A stretch of DNA of 64,000 nucleotides from Rhodococcus sp. KRD197 (GCF_017168235.1 NZ_JABFAO010000002.1:578488-642487), one strand, 5' to 3'; shown: positions 35,667 to 45,548, counted from the stretch's first letter. A program made the numbers and translations. The notes: generated by a model from the sequence alone, not told the origin.

Positions 35667-38039
35667 CTACCGGGGCACGGTCAGCCCGGGAATCGCCGGT
35701 ATCTGAATCGGCGGCAGCTCCGGGAGCTCGATGTCGGGCCGTGCCGGGTTGGCCGGTGCGGGAGGAGCCTCCCGCACCGATCCGTCGCTGACGTAGATCG
35801 TGATGGTGGATCCAGGGATCGCCGAGCCGGAGGGCGAGATCCCTGTGACGGTTCCCCGTGAGGACGAACTGGCCGTCATCACGGCTGTCACCTGGAAGCC
35901 TGCACCCTGCAGCGTCGAAGTTGCCGAGCTCTGGGTCTGACCGGTGACGTCGGGGACCTGCCCGTTGGCCGAACCACGGACGTACTTCTGATCCACCGGC
36001 GGCAACTCGACCGAACCGAAGTTGTTCGCGACGGGGTCAATGGCCTGGAACCAGGTACGAGCGGGCTCGTTACCGCCGAAGAGGTTGCCCGAGCCGCACG
36101 GTCGTAGTGGGAACGAGCAGATCTCACCGGGCGTCGGTGAGTCGCCGTAGGTGTACACCGCGGCGGCATAGCGATTGGTGAAGCCGAGGAAGCCGGAGGA
36201 CATGTGCGACTCGGTGGTACCGGTCTTGCCGCCCATCGGCAGTGTCCAGCCGACCGAACCGGCAGCCGACGCCGAGGTGCCGCCCGCTTGATCGTCCTTG
36301 CTCATTGCGTTCATGAGGGTGTTGGCCAGGCCGGGCTCGACGACCTGCTCGCAGGGCTGCTGCGTGAGGGGCACGGGCTGGCCTTCGCGGTCGTAGACCG
36401 AATCGATGGGGGTGGGTGGGCACCACTTGCCGCTCGAGGCCAGCGTCGCAGCCACGTTCGACAGCTCCAGCGGGTTCACCCATGTCGGCCCGAGGGTGTA
36501 GGAACCGAGGTTCTGCGACTTCTGGAAGTCCGCCATGGACTGATCGTCGAAGCCCGAGGTGCCGGGGTTGGCGTAGGACCGCAAGCCCAGCCGTACGGAC
36601 ATGTCGACCACAGGGCTGACCCCGACCGACTCGATGAGCTTGACGAATGCCGTGTTCGGGGATTGGGCGAGGGCATCGGTGATGGACAGCGACGCCGGGT
36701 AGTTGCCGGCATTCTCGACGCAGTAGGTGTTGGCAGGGCACCCCGGTGCGCCACCGTCACCGAGACCCTTCACCTCGGCGCGACGCGGCACCTGCAGCGT
36801 CGCGCTGGTACCGAGGCCGCGCTCCATCGCTGCAGCCGTGGTGAAGACCTTGAAGATCGAGCCGGCACCGTGGCCGACGAGTGTGTAGGGCTGCGGCTGC
36901 ACCGTCTCGTTGGTGTCGGCGTCGAGGCCGTACGTACGGCTGCTGCCCATGGCGAGAATCCGGTGCGAGTCCTGGCCCGGAGCGATGACGTTCATGACGG
37001 TCGCGACGCCGTTGAGGGTGGGGCTGGAATTCCCCACGAGCGCGGCCTTGGTCGAATCCTGGACCGCCGGGTCGAGGGTGGTGCGGATCAGGTAGCCGCC
37101 CTTGTCGATCTGTTCCCTGCTGATGCCGGCGTCGGCCAGGTACTGCAGTGCGTAGTCGCAGAAGAAGCCGCGGTCCCCTGCGGCGATGCAGCCGCGGGGG
37201 AGTGTCTGAGGAACAGGGAGCACGCCGAGCGGCTCGGTCTTGGCCTGCCTGAACTCGTCGGCTCGTTCCGGAATGTTCTCGATCATCGTGTCCAGCACGA
37301 CGTTGCGTCGTTCGGTGACGCCCTGCTCGTTGGTGTACGGGTTGAGCGCCGAGCTCGACTGCACCATGCCCGCGAGCATCGCCGACTGCTTTGCGTCGAG
37401 GTCGCTGGCGTCGATGCCGAAGTAGGTCTGTGCGGCGTCCTGGATGCCGAACGAGGCGTTGCCGAACGGTACGAGGTTCAGGTACCGGGTGAGGATCTCG
37501 TCCTTGGTCAGTTCCTTGTCCAGCGTCAGCGCCATCCGGATCTCGCGGATCTTGCGAGCGGGAGTCGTCTCGATGGCGGCACGTCGCTCGGCGTCGGTCT
37601 TGGCGACGACGAGTAGCTGGTAATTCTTGACGTACTGCTGGTCGAGGGTGGACGCACCTTGCTCGACCTGACCGCTCGTGGTGTTGGTGAGGAAGGCGCG
37701 CAGCGTGCCCTGCCAGTCGACGCCCTGGTGCTCGGCGAATCGCCGGTCCTCGATGGAGACGATCGCCAGTTTCATCTGATTGGAGATCTGATCGCTCGGG
37801 ACTTCGAATCGGCGTTGCTCGTACAACCAGGCGATGGGATTGCCCGCCGAGTCGACCATCGTGGACACGGCAGGCACCGTGCCCTCGACGAGTTCGGCCG
37901 ACACATTGTCGACGGTGTCCGCCGCGCGGTTGGAGGCGTAGCCGAACCCGCCTGCCAACGGAAACATCACTCCGGCCAACAGCGCACCCGCAAGTGCGGA
38001 ACATCCGGCGAGCTTCGCCACGGTTTTTCCAACTGACAC
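35667..38039 (-). CDS. ponA2: Bifunctional class A penicillin-binding protein with C-terminal PASTA domain
   Basis: 790 aa. N-terminal transmembrane segment (about 12-35), then a glycosyltransferase domain with VSIEDRRFAEHQGVDW and GASTLDQQYVKNYQ. The transpeptidase domain carries GSIFKVFT (Ser-x-x-Lys), QSPNTAF (SxN) and GGKTGTTES. One PASTA domain (GQVPDVTGQTQSSATSTLQ) and a Pro-rich tail close the protein. It polymerises and crosslinks peptidoglycan outside the membrane. PonA2-type enzymes are dispensable in growth but important in non-growing or stressed cells. Divergent from whiB4, as in mycobacteria. Confidence 0.95.
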   Translation of the reverse strand: MSVGKTVAKLAGCSALAGALLAGVMFPLAGGFGYASNRAADTVDNVSAELVEGTVPAVSTMVDSAGNPIAWLYEQRRFEVPSDQISNQMKLAIVSIEDRRFAEHQGVDWQGTLRAFLTNTTSGQVEQGASTLDQQYVKNYQLLVVAKTDAERRAAIETTPARKIREIRMALTLDKELTKDEILTRYLNLVPFGNASFGIQDAAQTYFGIDASDLDAKQSAMLAGMVQSSSALNPYTNEQGVTERRNVVLDTMIENIPERADEFRQAKTEPLGVLPVPQTLPRGCIAAGDRGFFCDYALQYLADAGISREQIDKGGYLIRTTLDPAVQDSTKAALVGNSSPTLNGVATVMNVIAPGQDSHRILAMGSSRTYGLDADTNETVQPQPYTLVGHGAGSIFKVFTTAAAMERGLGTSATLQVPRRAEVKGLGDGGAPGCPANTYCVENAGNYPASLSITDALAQSPNTAFVKLIESVGVSPVVDMSVRLGLRSYANPGTSGFDDQSMADFQKSQNLGSYTLGPTWVNPLELSNVAATLASSGKWCPPTPIDSVYDREGQPVPLTQQPCEQVVEPGLANTLMNAMSKDDQAGGTSASAAGSVGWTLPMGGKTGTTESHMSSGFLGFTNRYAAAVYTYGDSPTPGEICSFPLRPCGSGNLFGGNEPARTWFQAIDPVANNFGSVELPPVDQKYVRGSANGQVPDVTGQTQSSATSTLQGAGFQVTAVMTASSSSRGTVTGISPSGSAIPGSTITIYVSDGSVREAPPAPANPARPDIELPELPPIQIPAIPGLTVPR

Positions 38040-38381
38040 GTAGGACAGCGTACGTGGGCCCCTGCGGGTCTCCCACGAATCGGGTCGTTCAGTCGGCTCG
38101 AGGACTGCCGTGCTGATTCTCGCGAGGGGTCCCGCTCATCTGAGCGGAGTCGGTCTTCGGCGTCGAACCGCAGGTCGAGACGGTCGTACCAGAAATTTGC
38201 TCATCTCGTCTTGCGTTCGACGCTCAATTTCCCTAAATTATGGACACGGTGTGATTCACATAACACTTGTATATGAATGTGGGGCAGCTCCTAGATCCAT
38301 GTGCTTCAAGCAGTGGAGAACAGGGTTTTTGAGCTTGTGGAACGTTCAGCGAGAACGTTCGAATTGCAAAGGGGATCCGCA
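38040..38381. promoter_or_regulatory. ponA2-whiB4 intergenic region
   Basis: 342 bp with no gene. AT-rich 38221-38280 includes the palindrome TGTGA-T-TCACA (38250-38260). Two copies of the self-complementary GAACGTTC lie at 38340-38347 and 38353-38360, 13 bp apart and just upstream of the whiB4 ribosome-binding site (AAAGGGGA). These are candidate regulatory sites; the binding proteins are unknown. Confidence 0.55.
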
Positions 38382-38705
38382 ATGCACACAACGGCAGCAC
38401 CTACGCGGCTAGATGTGGAAGAAGCAGAAGCACGCATTGCGTGGGTGACACAGGCTCGGTGCAAGGGCACGGACCCGGACCAGCTTTTCGTTCGGGGGGC
38501 AGCGCAGCGCAAAGCTGCAACCATTTGTCGACACTGTCCAGTTTTGATGCAGTGCGGAGCCGACGCGCTCGACAACCGCGTCGAGTTCGGGGTGTGGGGT
38601 GGAATGACCGAGCGTCAGCGGCGGGCGTTGCTCAAGCAGCACCCGGAGGTCGACTCCTGGTCGGAGTTCTTCGAGTCGCAGCGCCAGCAGCAGACCGCTA
38701 TGTGA
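38382..38705 (+). CDS. whiB4: WhiB-family iron-sulfur redox regulator, WhiB4 type
   Basis: 107 aa from ATG 38382. Four cluster-binding cysteines: one in ARCKGTDPDQLF and three in ATICRHCPVLMQC (C-x2-C-x5-C), followed by the beta-turn GVWGGMTERQRRALLK and a basic tail. The 4Fe-4S cluster reacts with oxygen or NO, and the apo form binds DNA. Position beside ponA2 and bagAB matches Rv3681c, which tunes antioxidant genes in M. tuberculosis. Confidence 0.93.
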   Translation: MHTTAAPTRLDVEEAEARIAWVTQARCKGTDPDQLFVRGAAQRKAATICRHCPVLMQCGADALDNRVEFGVWGGMTERQRRALLKQHPEVDSWSEFFESQRQQQTAM

Positions 38706-38742
38706 CCCTTTCCCAGCGCAGCTGGGCCCAGCGAGGCGGGCG

Positions 38743-39873
38743 TCAGGCCGACCGGGTCAACTGGTCGGCCACCGCACGCAGGGCATGCAGATCCGACACC
38801 TCGAACGGTAGCGAGGGAACTCCGACGATCGGAACCCTCGGATGGGCAGAGGTGAACCGGCGGAGCATACGAAGCTCGCGTGCGGCTGTGACCGCGCGGG
38901 CCGCGTGAATGCGCAGTACGGCGGCGGTGAGTGCGGCGCCGGAGGTATCGGTTTCGTCGAGCAGATCGGCGGCCGTGACTGCGTGGTCGGCAGGCAGGTC
39001 CGCCAGGGTGGGGTGCGTCCGGTTCAGAACCAGGCCCGCCAGCGGCATGCCCTCGGAGCTGAGTCTGTCGACGAAGAACGCGGCCTCACGCAGCGCATCC
39101 GGTTCGGGTGCCGCGACGACGAGGAAGCTGGTCCCGCTCTGGCGCAGAAGCTGGTAGGTGTGGGTCGCGCGTTCCCGGAAGCCGCCGAACATCGAGTCCA
39201 GCGACTGCACGAACGCCGACGCGTCGGAGAGCATCTGGCTGCCGATGACCGTCGAGACTCCACGCAGGGCCAGGCCCATCGCGCTTGTCACCAGCCTGGT
39301 GAGCCCGCGACCGGGTGCCATCAGTAGTCGAATGAATCGGCCGTCGAGGAACGATCCGAGCCGCTGCGGGGCGTCGAGGAAGTCCAGCGCATTGCGCGAG
39401 GGCGGGGTGTCGACGACGATCAGATCCCAGGTCGAATCCGCGGCGAGCTGTCCGAGCTTCTCCATCGCCATGTACTCCTGCGTGCCCGAGAACGACGAGG
39501 CCACAGTTTGATAGAACGGATTGGCCAACACCTGCTCGGCCTTCTCCGGCGTCGAGTGCTCGATGACCATCTCGTCGAACGTTCGACGCATGTTGAGCAT
39601 CATCGCGTGCAGCTCGCCCGTTGTGCCCTCGGGAAGTTTCACCGGCTGAGGCGAATTGTCGAGCTCGTCCACCCCCAGCGCCTGAGCGAGTCGACGCGCA
39701 GGGTCGATGGTGAGAACGACAACCTTGCGGCCGCTTTCAGCGGCGCGCAGCGCCATCGACGCAGCCGTCGTCGTCTTTCCGACGCCGCCGGCGCCACACA
39801 CGACCACGATGCGAGAGGACTCGTCGAGCAGAATTTTCTCGATGTCGAGTACGGGAGCTGCAGTACGCGTCAT
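38743..39873 (-). CDS. bagB: Get3/ArsA-like ATPase BagB
   Basis: 376 aa. P-loop [19 protein letters not shown] lacks the first signature lysine of Get3 (Ala instead), while [16 protein letters not shown] and [16 protein letters not shown] are the switch I and II regions. It is paired with BagA, whose stop overlaps this start by 4 nt. In M. tuberculosis Rv3679-Rv3680 form a complex resembling Get3, with a role in glycerol and glutamate tolerance or export proposed; tail-anchored protein delivery is not established. Convergent with whiB4. Confidence 0.9.
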   Translation of the reverse strand: MTRTAAPVLDIEKILLDESSRIVVVCGAGGVGKTTTAASMALRAAESGRKVVVLTIDPARRLAQALGVDELDNSPQPVKLPEGTTGELHAMMLNMRRTFDEMVIEHSTPEKAEQVLANPFYQTVASSFSGTQEYMAMEKLGQLAADSTWDLIVVDTPPSRNALDFLDAPQRLGSFLDGRFIRLLMAPGRGLTRLVTSAMGLALRGVSTVIGSQMLSDASAFVQSLDSMFGGFRERATHTYQLLRQSGTSFLVVAAPEPDALREAAFFVDRLSSEGMPLAGLVLNRTHPTLADLPADHAVTAADLLDETDTSGAALTAAVLRIHAARAVTAARELRMLRRFTSAHPRVPIVGVPSLPFEVSDLHALRAVADQLTRSA

Positions 39874-40877
39874 TTCACACCCTGTTCCTTCAGTTCGGCT
39901 GCGAGCTCGTAGAGTCCGCCGAGGTCTACGCCGTCGGCGAGCATCGGCAGGTACAGACGCGCGGTGTCGAGTTCGTCGAGTTGGGCCCCGCTGTCCACCT
40001 GCGCGGCGAGTGTCGAGGCGTGCTCGATGGTCTCGGTCAACAATCCCGCGAAGTCGTTGTCCGAGAGTGTTATCCCGGACTTGTCCAGTCCACTCCGAAT
40101 GGCCTGAGCGTCGAGCGAACCTTGGGCGGCCTCTTGGAGTTCCTCCGGTGTGAGGTACGTCGGCTCGGTCCGGTTGACGATGACGGTGCCCAATCGCAGG
40201 TCAGCTGCCTCGAGTTCACGCGCAGCGTCGGCGGTTTCCTGAACGGGCAACGCCTCGAGCAACGTGACGAGGTGCACGACGGTGTCCGCCGAGTGCAGCA
40301 AACGCACGACGCCTTCGCTCTGCGAACGCACCGGCCCCCCCTTGGCGAGATCTGCCATCGCCTTGGTGACGTCGAGGAAGTTTCCGATGCGTCCCGTCGG
40401 CGGAGAGTCGACGACGACTTCGTCGTAGACCCGCGATCCGAGCTGGTCGGTGCGGACGACGCATTCTTTGACCTTTCCGGTCAACAGCACGTCGCGAAGC
40501 CCCGGCGCGATGGTCGTCGCGAACTCGATGGCCCCGATCTTGCGCATCGCTCGACCGGCGAAGCCGAGGTTGTAGAACATGTCGAGATACTCGAGAAAGG
40601 CGGTCTCGATATCGATGGCCAACGCGAAGACCTCGCCGCCACCTTCAGCGGAGGCCACACGAGTCTCGACCGGCGGGAGCGGCGGTACGTCGAAGAGTTG
40701 GGCGATGCCCTGTCTTCCCTCGACCTCCACGAGCAGGACGCGCCGGCCGTCGGAGGCCAGCGCCAGTGCCAGCGCGGCGGCAACCGTCGACTTGCCTGTC
40801 CCACCTTTTCCGGAGACGAAATGCAGTCTCGCCGCTTCGGCCTTGTCCGGCCAGCCATGAATCCTTGGTGTACCCAC
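39870..40877 (-). CDS. bagA: Get3/ArsA-like ATPase BagA
   Basis: 335 aa from GTG 40877. Deviant Walker [18 protein letters not shown] contains the signature lysine that reaches across the dimer, and [17 protein letters not shown] is switch II. Together with BagB (which lacks that Lys) it should make an asymmetric heteromer with one full type of active site. First gene of the bagA-bagB pair; a WS/DGAT-type acyltransferase gene lies upstream on the same strand. Confidence 0.9.
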   Translation of the reverse strand: MGTPRIHGWPDKAEAARLHFVSGKGGTGKSTVAAALALALASDGRRVLLVEVEGRQGIAQLFDVPPLPPVETRVASAEGGGEVFALAIDIETAFLEYLDMFYNLGFAGRAMRKIGAIEFATTIAPGLRDVLLTGKVKECVVRTDQLGSRVYDEVVVDSPPTGRIGNFLDVTKAMADLAKGGPVRSQSEGVVRLLHSADTVVHLVTLLEALPVQETADAARELEAADLRLGTVIVNRTEPTYLTPEELQEAAQGSLDAQAIRSGLDKSGITLSDNDFAGLLTETIEHASTLAAQVDSGAQLDELDTARLYLPMLADGVDLGGLYELAAELKEQGVK

Positions 40878-40926
40878 ATCACGACCATATAGACGAATCA
40901 GTCACCGGCTTGCCAGGAACATGCAT

Positions 40927-42312
40927 TCAGTTCGGCACCGTGGTTGCCTCCAGGACGTCTGCCACTGCTTTTTCGAGAAACTCCACATAGCGCGCGTGGT
41001 CGGGGAAGGTCTCAGGGCAGGCGGTGACGCATGCCGTCACCGTGTTCCCGATCCCGTAGAAGCCGTGCGAGAGAGACCTGGCGGGCCCGAGCATCGGAAA
41101 ACCGGCCGTCATTATCGGCCGAGCACCGCACAGTTCGATCCCTGCGTCGCCACGATCGACGCTGACGACGGTGACATTGGTCAGTACCGCCTCGGGCAGG
41201 TCGTGGCTGGGTCTTGCGTGCTTGGCTCCGCGCCTGCGGAACGCGAGGAAGATCGGCGCGGGAATCTTGTTCTCGGCTCTGATCCACCTCGTCAGCAGCG
41301 GATCTACCACTGCGGTGCGGGCAGCGGACAGTGACGCGCGGATCGCCCCGGCTCGCTCGGTGAGATCGTCGATCTCGACGTGCAGATCGACGCTGCCGTT
41401 GACGATCCGGTTGACGGCCGGCCACCGAACTTCCTCGGGAAGCGCCATCGGAACCAGTGCATTGAGCGAGTCCGGGGTCGTGTCACCGGCGTCGGCGAGG
41501 TATCGATCCGTCGCCAGGGATACCGCGGTGAGTGCGCATGTGGTGACCGAGAAGCTCGCGCGCCGGAATGCACCTGGCGGACAGGCGATCATGTGGACCA
41601 CGCGGCTGCGCATCGGTGCGGCGTTGCCCCGGACGGCGGGCCTGGCCGCGTCGCGGCTCGTCGGCTCGACACCGTGGGCGCGAACGAATGCGCGGCGCGC
41701 TCGCGCGGCCCCCACCCGCGCGGCGAGGAGGCGGTACGGCAACTCGAGAAGCGAGGACACCGCGTGCGGAAGCTGCGTTCCGGGCGCGGCGGCAACAGAC
41801 CCGGTGGTGGGTCCGCTGGGGAGCGTCGGTGTGAACAGCAACCGCGCCAGACGCGAGGCACCACGGCCGTCGGTCAACGCATGGCTGACCTGAAACACCA
41901 CAACGGCAGCTTTCCCGTCGGCATGGGGAACTCCCTCGACATCGCACGCAACATGAACGCGCCAGGGTGCTTCGGCGGCATCGACGGGGATCTGCACCAG
42001 GCCCTCGACCGCCCGGGGAACGTCTTCCCACGTCTGCGAGGGCAAGTCGACCACCCGAGAACGCAGCGATGCACCGTCGTGAATTCGATCGTCGTGAACC
42101 CACCGTGGGTAGTCGAGGTTGCCGGGCACCTCCTGCAGCCGGGTGAGGAGTTCCGGAACGCGAGCGGCGCGGGAGCAGACGAACTCCGCGATCTCCTCGA
42201 ACGAGGCCGGCGCATCCCCGGGCCAGCCGAACGCCAACAGAACGTACTGGTCTCGGGAAAGGTCTTTCGATGCGTAGTGGAATGCGGCATCGATGATGTC
42301 GAGACGGCTCAC
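40927..42312 (-). CDS. WS/DGAT-family acyltransferase (wax ester / triacylglycerol synthase-like)
   Basis: 461 aa from GTG 42312 (GAGAGGG 8 nt upstream). The condensation-type motif HHxxxDG appears as VSHALTDGRGASRLA: the second, catalytic His is kept but the first is Ser. The C-terminal AVLTNVTVVSVDRG and SLSHGFYGIGNTVTACVTAC match the DUF1298 part of the family. Rhodococci carry many such enzymes for storage lipid. Substrate preference and activity with the altered motif are uncertain. It sits between bagA and the DUF4177 gene, where I recall no such gene in M. tuberculosis. Confidence 0.8.
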   Translation of the reverse strand: MSRLDIIDAAFHYASKDLSRDQYVLLAFGWPGDAPASFEEIAEFVCSRAARVPELLTRLQEVPGNLDYPRWVHDDRIHDGASLRSRVVDLPSQTWEDVPRAVEGLVQIPVDAAEAPWRVHVACDVEGVPHADGKAAVVVFQVSHALTDGRGASRLARLLFTPTLPSGPTTGSVAAAPGTQLPHAVSSLLELPYRLLAARVGAARARRAFVRAHGVEPTSRDAARPAVRGNAAPMRSRVVHMIACPPGAFRRASFSVTTCALTAVSLATDRYLADAGDTTPDSLNALVPMALPEEVRWPAVNRIVNGSVDLHVEIDDLTERAGAIRASLSAARTAVVDPLLTRWIRAENKIPAPIFLAFRRRGAKHARPSHDLPEAVLTNVTVVSVDRGDAGIELCGARPIMTAGFPMLGPARSLSHGFYGIGNTVTACVTACPETFPDHARYVEFLEKAVADVLEATTVPN

Positions 42313-42362
42313 AGCCCCGACCCTCTCACAGTGAAACTGCCGCCCGACTAGGCTCACGGTTC

Positions 42363-42530
42363 ATGAGCGAAAAAGTCATCTGGGAGTACTTCTCCGCACC
42401 GGTCCTGATTCATGCCACCAAGCAGATACTCGACAACTACGGTTCCGAGGGCTGGGAGCTGGTGACCATCATGTCGGGACCCAACGGCGGCGACTCGTTG
42501 GTGGCCTACTTCAAGCGCCCCAAGTCCTGA
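42363..42530 (+). CDS. DUF4177-type small protein
   Basis: 55 aa (MSEKVIWEYFSAPVLIHATK at the start), with the DUF4177 pattern WEY...GSEGWELVTI and YFKRPKS at the end. Position beside bagA and ridA matches Rv3678A. TAGGCT lies 8 nt before the ATG, suggesting a leaderless mRNA. The RidA gene follows after 5 bp, so the two are co-transcribed. The function is unknown. Confidence 0.85.
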   Translation: MSEKVIWEYFSAPVLIHATKQILDNYGSEGWELVTIMSGPNGGDSLVAYFKRPKS

Positions 42531-42535
42531 GCGCC

Positions 42536-42991
42536 GTGACCAGCTGGAGCGAGCGACTCACCGAGCTCGGCATCGAACTGCCTGCCGTAGTCCCGCCGTT
42601 GGCCGCATATGTTCCCGCAGTGCAGACGGGTTCGCTGGTGTACACGGCCGGTCAGCTACCGATGGTGGCGGGCAAGCTGACGCACTCAGGAAAAGTCGGT
42701 GCCGATGTCACGGCCGAGGACGCGGCCGACGCGGCACGTATCTGTGCGCTCAACGCGCTGGCTGCAATCGACTCTCTCGTCGGGGTCGACGCGATCAAAC
42801 GTGTGGTCAAGGTGGTCGGCTTCGTGGCGTCCGCTCCCGGCTTCACCGGTCAGCCCGCGGTGATCAACGGGGCGTCGAACGTTCTCGGCGACATCTTCGG
42901 TGATGCAGGCAAGCACGCACGCTCGGCCGTGGGCGTGGCCGAACTACCGCTGGGCGCGGCAGTCGAGATCGAGCTCATCGTCGAGGTGTAG
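42536..42991 (+). CDS. ridA: RidA/YjgF-family protein (enamine/imine deaminase type)
   Basis: 151 aa from GTG 42536. Family segments: LVYTAGQLPMVAGKLTHSGKVG, AARICALNALAAIDSLVG, RVVKVVGFVASAPGF and the closing RSAVGVAELPLGAAVEIELI, where the Arg is the usual carboxylate-binding residue. RidA proteins hydrolyse reactive enamine/imine intermediates from PLP enzymes. This longer clade (Rv3678c-like) is less studied. The last 48 nt overlap the 3' end of the opposing Gfo/Idh/MocA gene. Confidence 0.88.
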   Translation: MTSWSERLTELGIELPAVVPPLAAYVPAVQTGSLVYTAGQLPMVAGKLTHSGKVGADVTAEDAADAARICALNALAAIDSLVGVDAIKRVVKVVGFVASAPGFTGQPAVINGASNVLGDIFGDAGKHARSAVGVAELPLGAAVEIELIVEV

Positions 42992-43837
42992 ACGACACGC
43001 GTGCAGTACCTCTTGCAGGTGCAGACCCCGCTGGACGGAACACGGGTGATCGACACCAGCGGCGACCGAGGCGAGAAACTCGTCGAGCAGCACGCGGAAA
43101 CATTCCGTGGACGATGCGGGACGGTCGGTCAACGAGAGCACCCCGGCCGTGCCGCTGAGTTCGACCCTGAACAGGGATGGTCGCACTGGTGTCGCGAGGG
43201 ACAGGTGCGAGGTACTCATCGCGCCGTTCGAGTGTTTCAGCACCACCGTCCACGCATCGGCGGACTCACCTCGATGACAGAGTGCGACGTCGACGATCGG
43301 CCCCAGGGTGAGATCGAGTAGGTCGAACATGTGCGGGCCGATATCGAACAGTGCGCCCTCGCGGTGTCGCCACGGCGAATTCGAATACTCCCCACCCAGC
43401 ACCGAACCGGACAGCCAGGTGCCCGAGCCTGCGCTCCAATCGCCAGCACGGGCCCGGTCCAAGAAAGCACGCGTTTGCGGTGCGAACCGCAGCGTCAGCG
43501 TCACCATCGAGCGCACATCTGCCCTCGCGACTGCGTCGGCAAGGTGGGAGGCGTCCTCGAGGGTCGCAGCGATCGGCTTGTCGAGCAGCACGTGCTTGCC
43601 CGCATCGGCAGCTGTGACGGCCATCCCCGCCTGCACCTCGGGCGGAACGGCGAAGGCGACGGCCTCGACCTCTTCCAGCATCGCGTCATAACTTTCGAAC
43701 ACCGGCGCCCCCATGCTCGCGGCGGCATCGGGTCGGCGTGCCCACACCCCGGCGAACTCGATATCCGGATGAGCCTGCAGCGACGGTGCCTGCGTGGCAC
43801 GCGCCCACGGCCCCGCGCCTACCAAACCGACCCTCAT
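42944..43837 (-). CDS. Gfo/Idh/MocA-family NAD(P)-dependent oxidoreductase
   Basis: 297 aa. N-terminal Rossmann motif RVGLVGAGPWARATQAPSL, then AVAFAVPPEVQAGMAV, the catalytic-region HVLLDKPIAATLEDA (Lys in DKP) and DIGPHMFDLLDL with the His usual in this family. Substrates are typically sugars, inositols or related polyols; none can be assigned. Its 3' end runs 48 nt into ridA on the opposite strand, and its 5' end is 34 bp from the divergent MBL-fold gene. Confidence 0.86.
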   Translation of the reverse strand: MRVGLVGAGPWARATQAPSLQAHPDIEFAGVWARRPDAAASMGAPVFESYDAMLEEVEAVAFAVPPEVQAGMAVTAADAGKHVLLDKPIAATLEDASHLADAVARADVRSMVTLTLRFAPQTRAFLDRARAGDWSAGSGTWLSGSVLGGEYSNSPWRHREGALFDIGPHMFDLLDLTLGPIVDVALCHRGESADAWTVVLKHSNGAMSTSHLSLATPVRPSLFRVELSGTAGVLSLTDRPASSTECFRVLLDEFLASVAAGVDHPCSVQRGLHLQEVLHACRLHLDDELDLDCRAQR

Positions 43838-43871
43838 GTCCCTAGGGTACGACTATGACTCTGGAGCGATC

Positions 43872-44654
43872 ATGACTCTCGCGCACCCGGCCTACGGTCG
43901 GCTCCGGCAGGTAACGGACACTGCGGCAGTGCTACTGGCCGACAACCCGGGCAGGATGACCCTGGACGGAACCAACACGTGGGTGCTGCGGGCGCCGGGC
44001 AGTGAGGACTGCGTCGTCGTCGATCCCGGTCCCAAGGAATCCGGCCACCTGGACGCGGTGGCCGCGACGGGCAACGTTGCACTGGTGCTGGTCACCCACC
44101 GGCACCGCGACCACACCGCCGGGCTGAAACGGTTTCATCGCAAGACCGGCGCGCCGATCCGCGCGCACTCCGGGGAGTTCCTGCACGGCGACACCGATCC
44201 GCTCGTCGACGGCGAGGTGATCGACGCGGCGGGAGTGTCCATCACGGTACTTTCGACGCCGGGGCACACCGCCGATTCACTGAGCTTCGTACTCGACGAC
44301 GCCGTCCTCACCGGTGACACGATTCTCGGACGCGGTACGACGGTGCTCGATCCCCAGGACGGCTCCCTCGGCGACTATCTGACGTCGCTGGACCGCCTGG
44401 AAGAAGCCGGGGCCGGGAAGATGGTGCTACCGGGGCACGGCGCGGAGGTGCCCGATACCGCCGAGGTGGTGCGCTTCTACCGATCGCACAGGCTCGAACG
44501 CCTGGCGCAGGTTAAAGCAGCACTCGACGAGCTGGGCGAGGACGCGAAGCCCATGCAGGTGGTCAAGCACGTCTACGCGGATGTGGACAAGAAGCTGTGG
44601 CCCGCTGCACGCATGTCCGTCAAGACGCAGCTGGCCTACCTCCGTCAGAACTAG
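43872..44654 (+). CDS. MBL-fold metallo-hydrolase (beta-lactamase-like, LACTB2-type)
   Basis: 260 aa from ATG 43872 (CTGGAGCG upstream). Metal-binding [14 protein letters not shown] matches HxHx[25 protein letters not shown] and LPGHGAEV supply the remaining ligands; a C-terminal winged helix ends the protein. The family includes endoribonucleases and glyoxalase II-like hydrolases. It matches Rv3677c by position. A six-codon frame (ATG 43855, MTLERS) ends by overlapping this start. Its stop overlaps the convergent crp stop. Confidence 0.88.
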   Translation: MTLAHPAYGRLRQVTDTAAVLLADNPGRMTLDGTNTWVLRAPGSEDCVVVDPGPKESGHLDAVAATGNVALVLVTHRHRDHTAGLKRFHRKTGAPIRAHSGEFLHGDTDPLVDGEVIDAAGVSITVLSTPGHTADSLSFVLDDAVLTGDTILGRGTTVLDPQDGSLGDYLTSLDRLEEAGAGKMVLPGHGAEVPDTAEVVRFYRSHRLERLAQVKAALDELGEDAKPMQVVKHVYADVDKKLWPAARMSVKTQLAYLRQN

Positions 44655-45325
44655 CGCGCTCGGCGGGCGAGTCGCTCGGAGTCGGAGATGAGCACGCTCT
44701 TGCCTTCGAGCCGGAGCCAGCCACGGTGCGCGAAATCGGCGAGGGCCTTGTTGACCGTCTCGCGTGAAGCACCCACCAACTGGGCGATCTCTTCCTGCGT
44801 GAGATCGTGCGTGACGCGCAGTGACCCGGCTTCCTGGGTGCCGAAGCGCTGAGCAAGCTGCAACAGCGCCTTGGCGACACGACCGGGAACGTCGGTGAAG
44901 ATGAGGTCGGCGAGATTGTTGTTGGTACGACGAAGCCGACGCGCGAGGACACGAAGCAGCTGCTCTGCGATCTCAGGGCGCTGATCGATCCAGGCCTTGA
45001 GGGCGTCGCGGTCCATGCTGACCGCGCGGACCTCGGTCACCGTGGTGGCGGTGGACGTACGGGGCCCGGGATCGAAGATCGACAGTTCACCGAACATGTC
45101 CGACGGACCCATGATGGTCAGCAGGTTCTCGCGACCGTCCGGAGAGCGGCGTCCGAGTTTGATCTTGCCGGAGACGATGATGTAGAGCCGATCACCTGGC
45201 TCGCCCTCGTTGAAGACCACATGGCCTCGGGGAAAGTCCACTGGCTGCAACTGCTTGGTCAGTGCTGCAACCGCAGAGGGTTCGACTCCTTGGAAGATGC
45301 CGGCCCGTGCCAGGACGTCGTCCAC
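44651..45325 (-). CDS. crp: Crp/Fnr-family global regulator (cAMP receptor protein)
   Basis: 224 aa. cNMP-binding domain with [20 protein letters not shown] and [20 protein letters not shown] (phosphate-binding cassette), a long dimer helix, and a C-terminal winged helix [20 protein letters not shown]. Very close in layout to Rv3676 and corynebacterial GlxR. It binds TGTGA-N6-TCACA-type sites; two such sites lie upstream of acs in this window. It is flanked by the MBL gene and the Rv3675-like gene as in mycobacteria. Confidence 0.96.
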   Translation of the reverse strand: MDDVLARAGIFQGVEPSAVAALTKQLQPVDFPRGHVVFNEGEPGDRLYIIVSGKIKLGRRSPDGRENLLTIMGPSDMFGELSIFDPGPRTSTATTVTEVRAVSMDRDALKAWIDQRPEIAEQLLRVLARRLRRTNNNLADLIFTDVPGRVAKALLQLAQRFGTQEAGSLRVTHDLTQEEIAQLVGASRETVNKALADFAHRGWLRLEGKSVLISDSERLARRAR

Positions 45326-45548
45326 TTGCGCTCCTTTAGGGGGATGTCGCCGCCGCAGTCACCTGCGCCGACGAAAGGCGTTTCTCGCAACGCGAACCTC
45401 GAGACTCTCGACTCGTGGAACACGCGTGTATTCAAACATGACCAATATCTCGGTGAAGTCTACGTCGCGAAGGTCGAATCCGAGTGATCGACGCCACGGG
45501 CGCGCAGGAACATATCGAACGCAATGCCTGCGGTCGGCTCGAAAACGG

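Noticed and set aside
36204-37616. 470-codon open frame on the plus strand
   Set aside because: Antisense to ponA2, which has all expected motifs.
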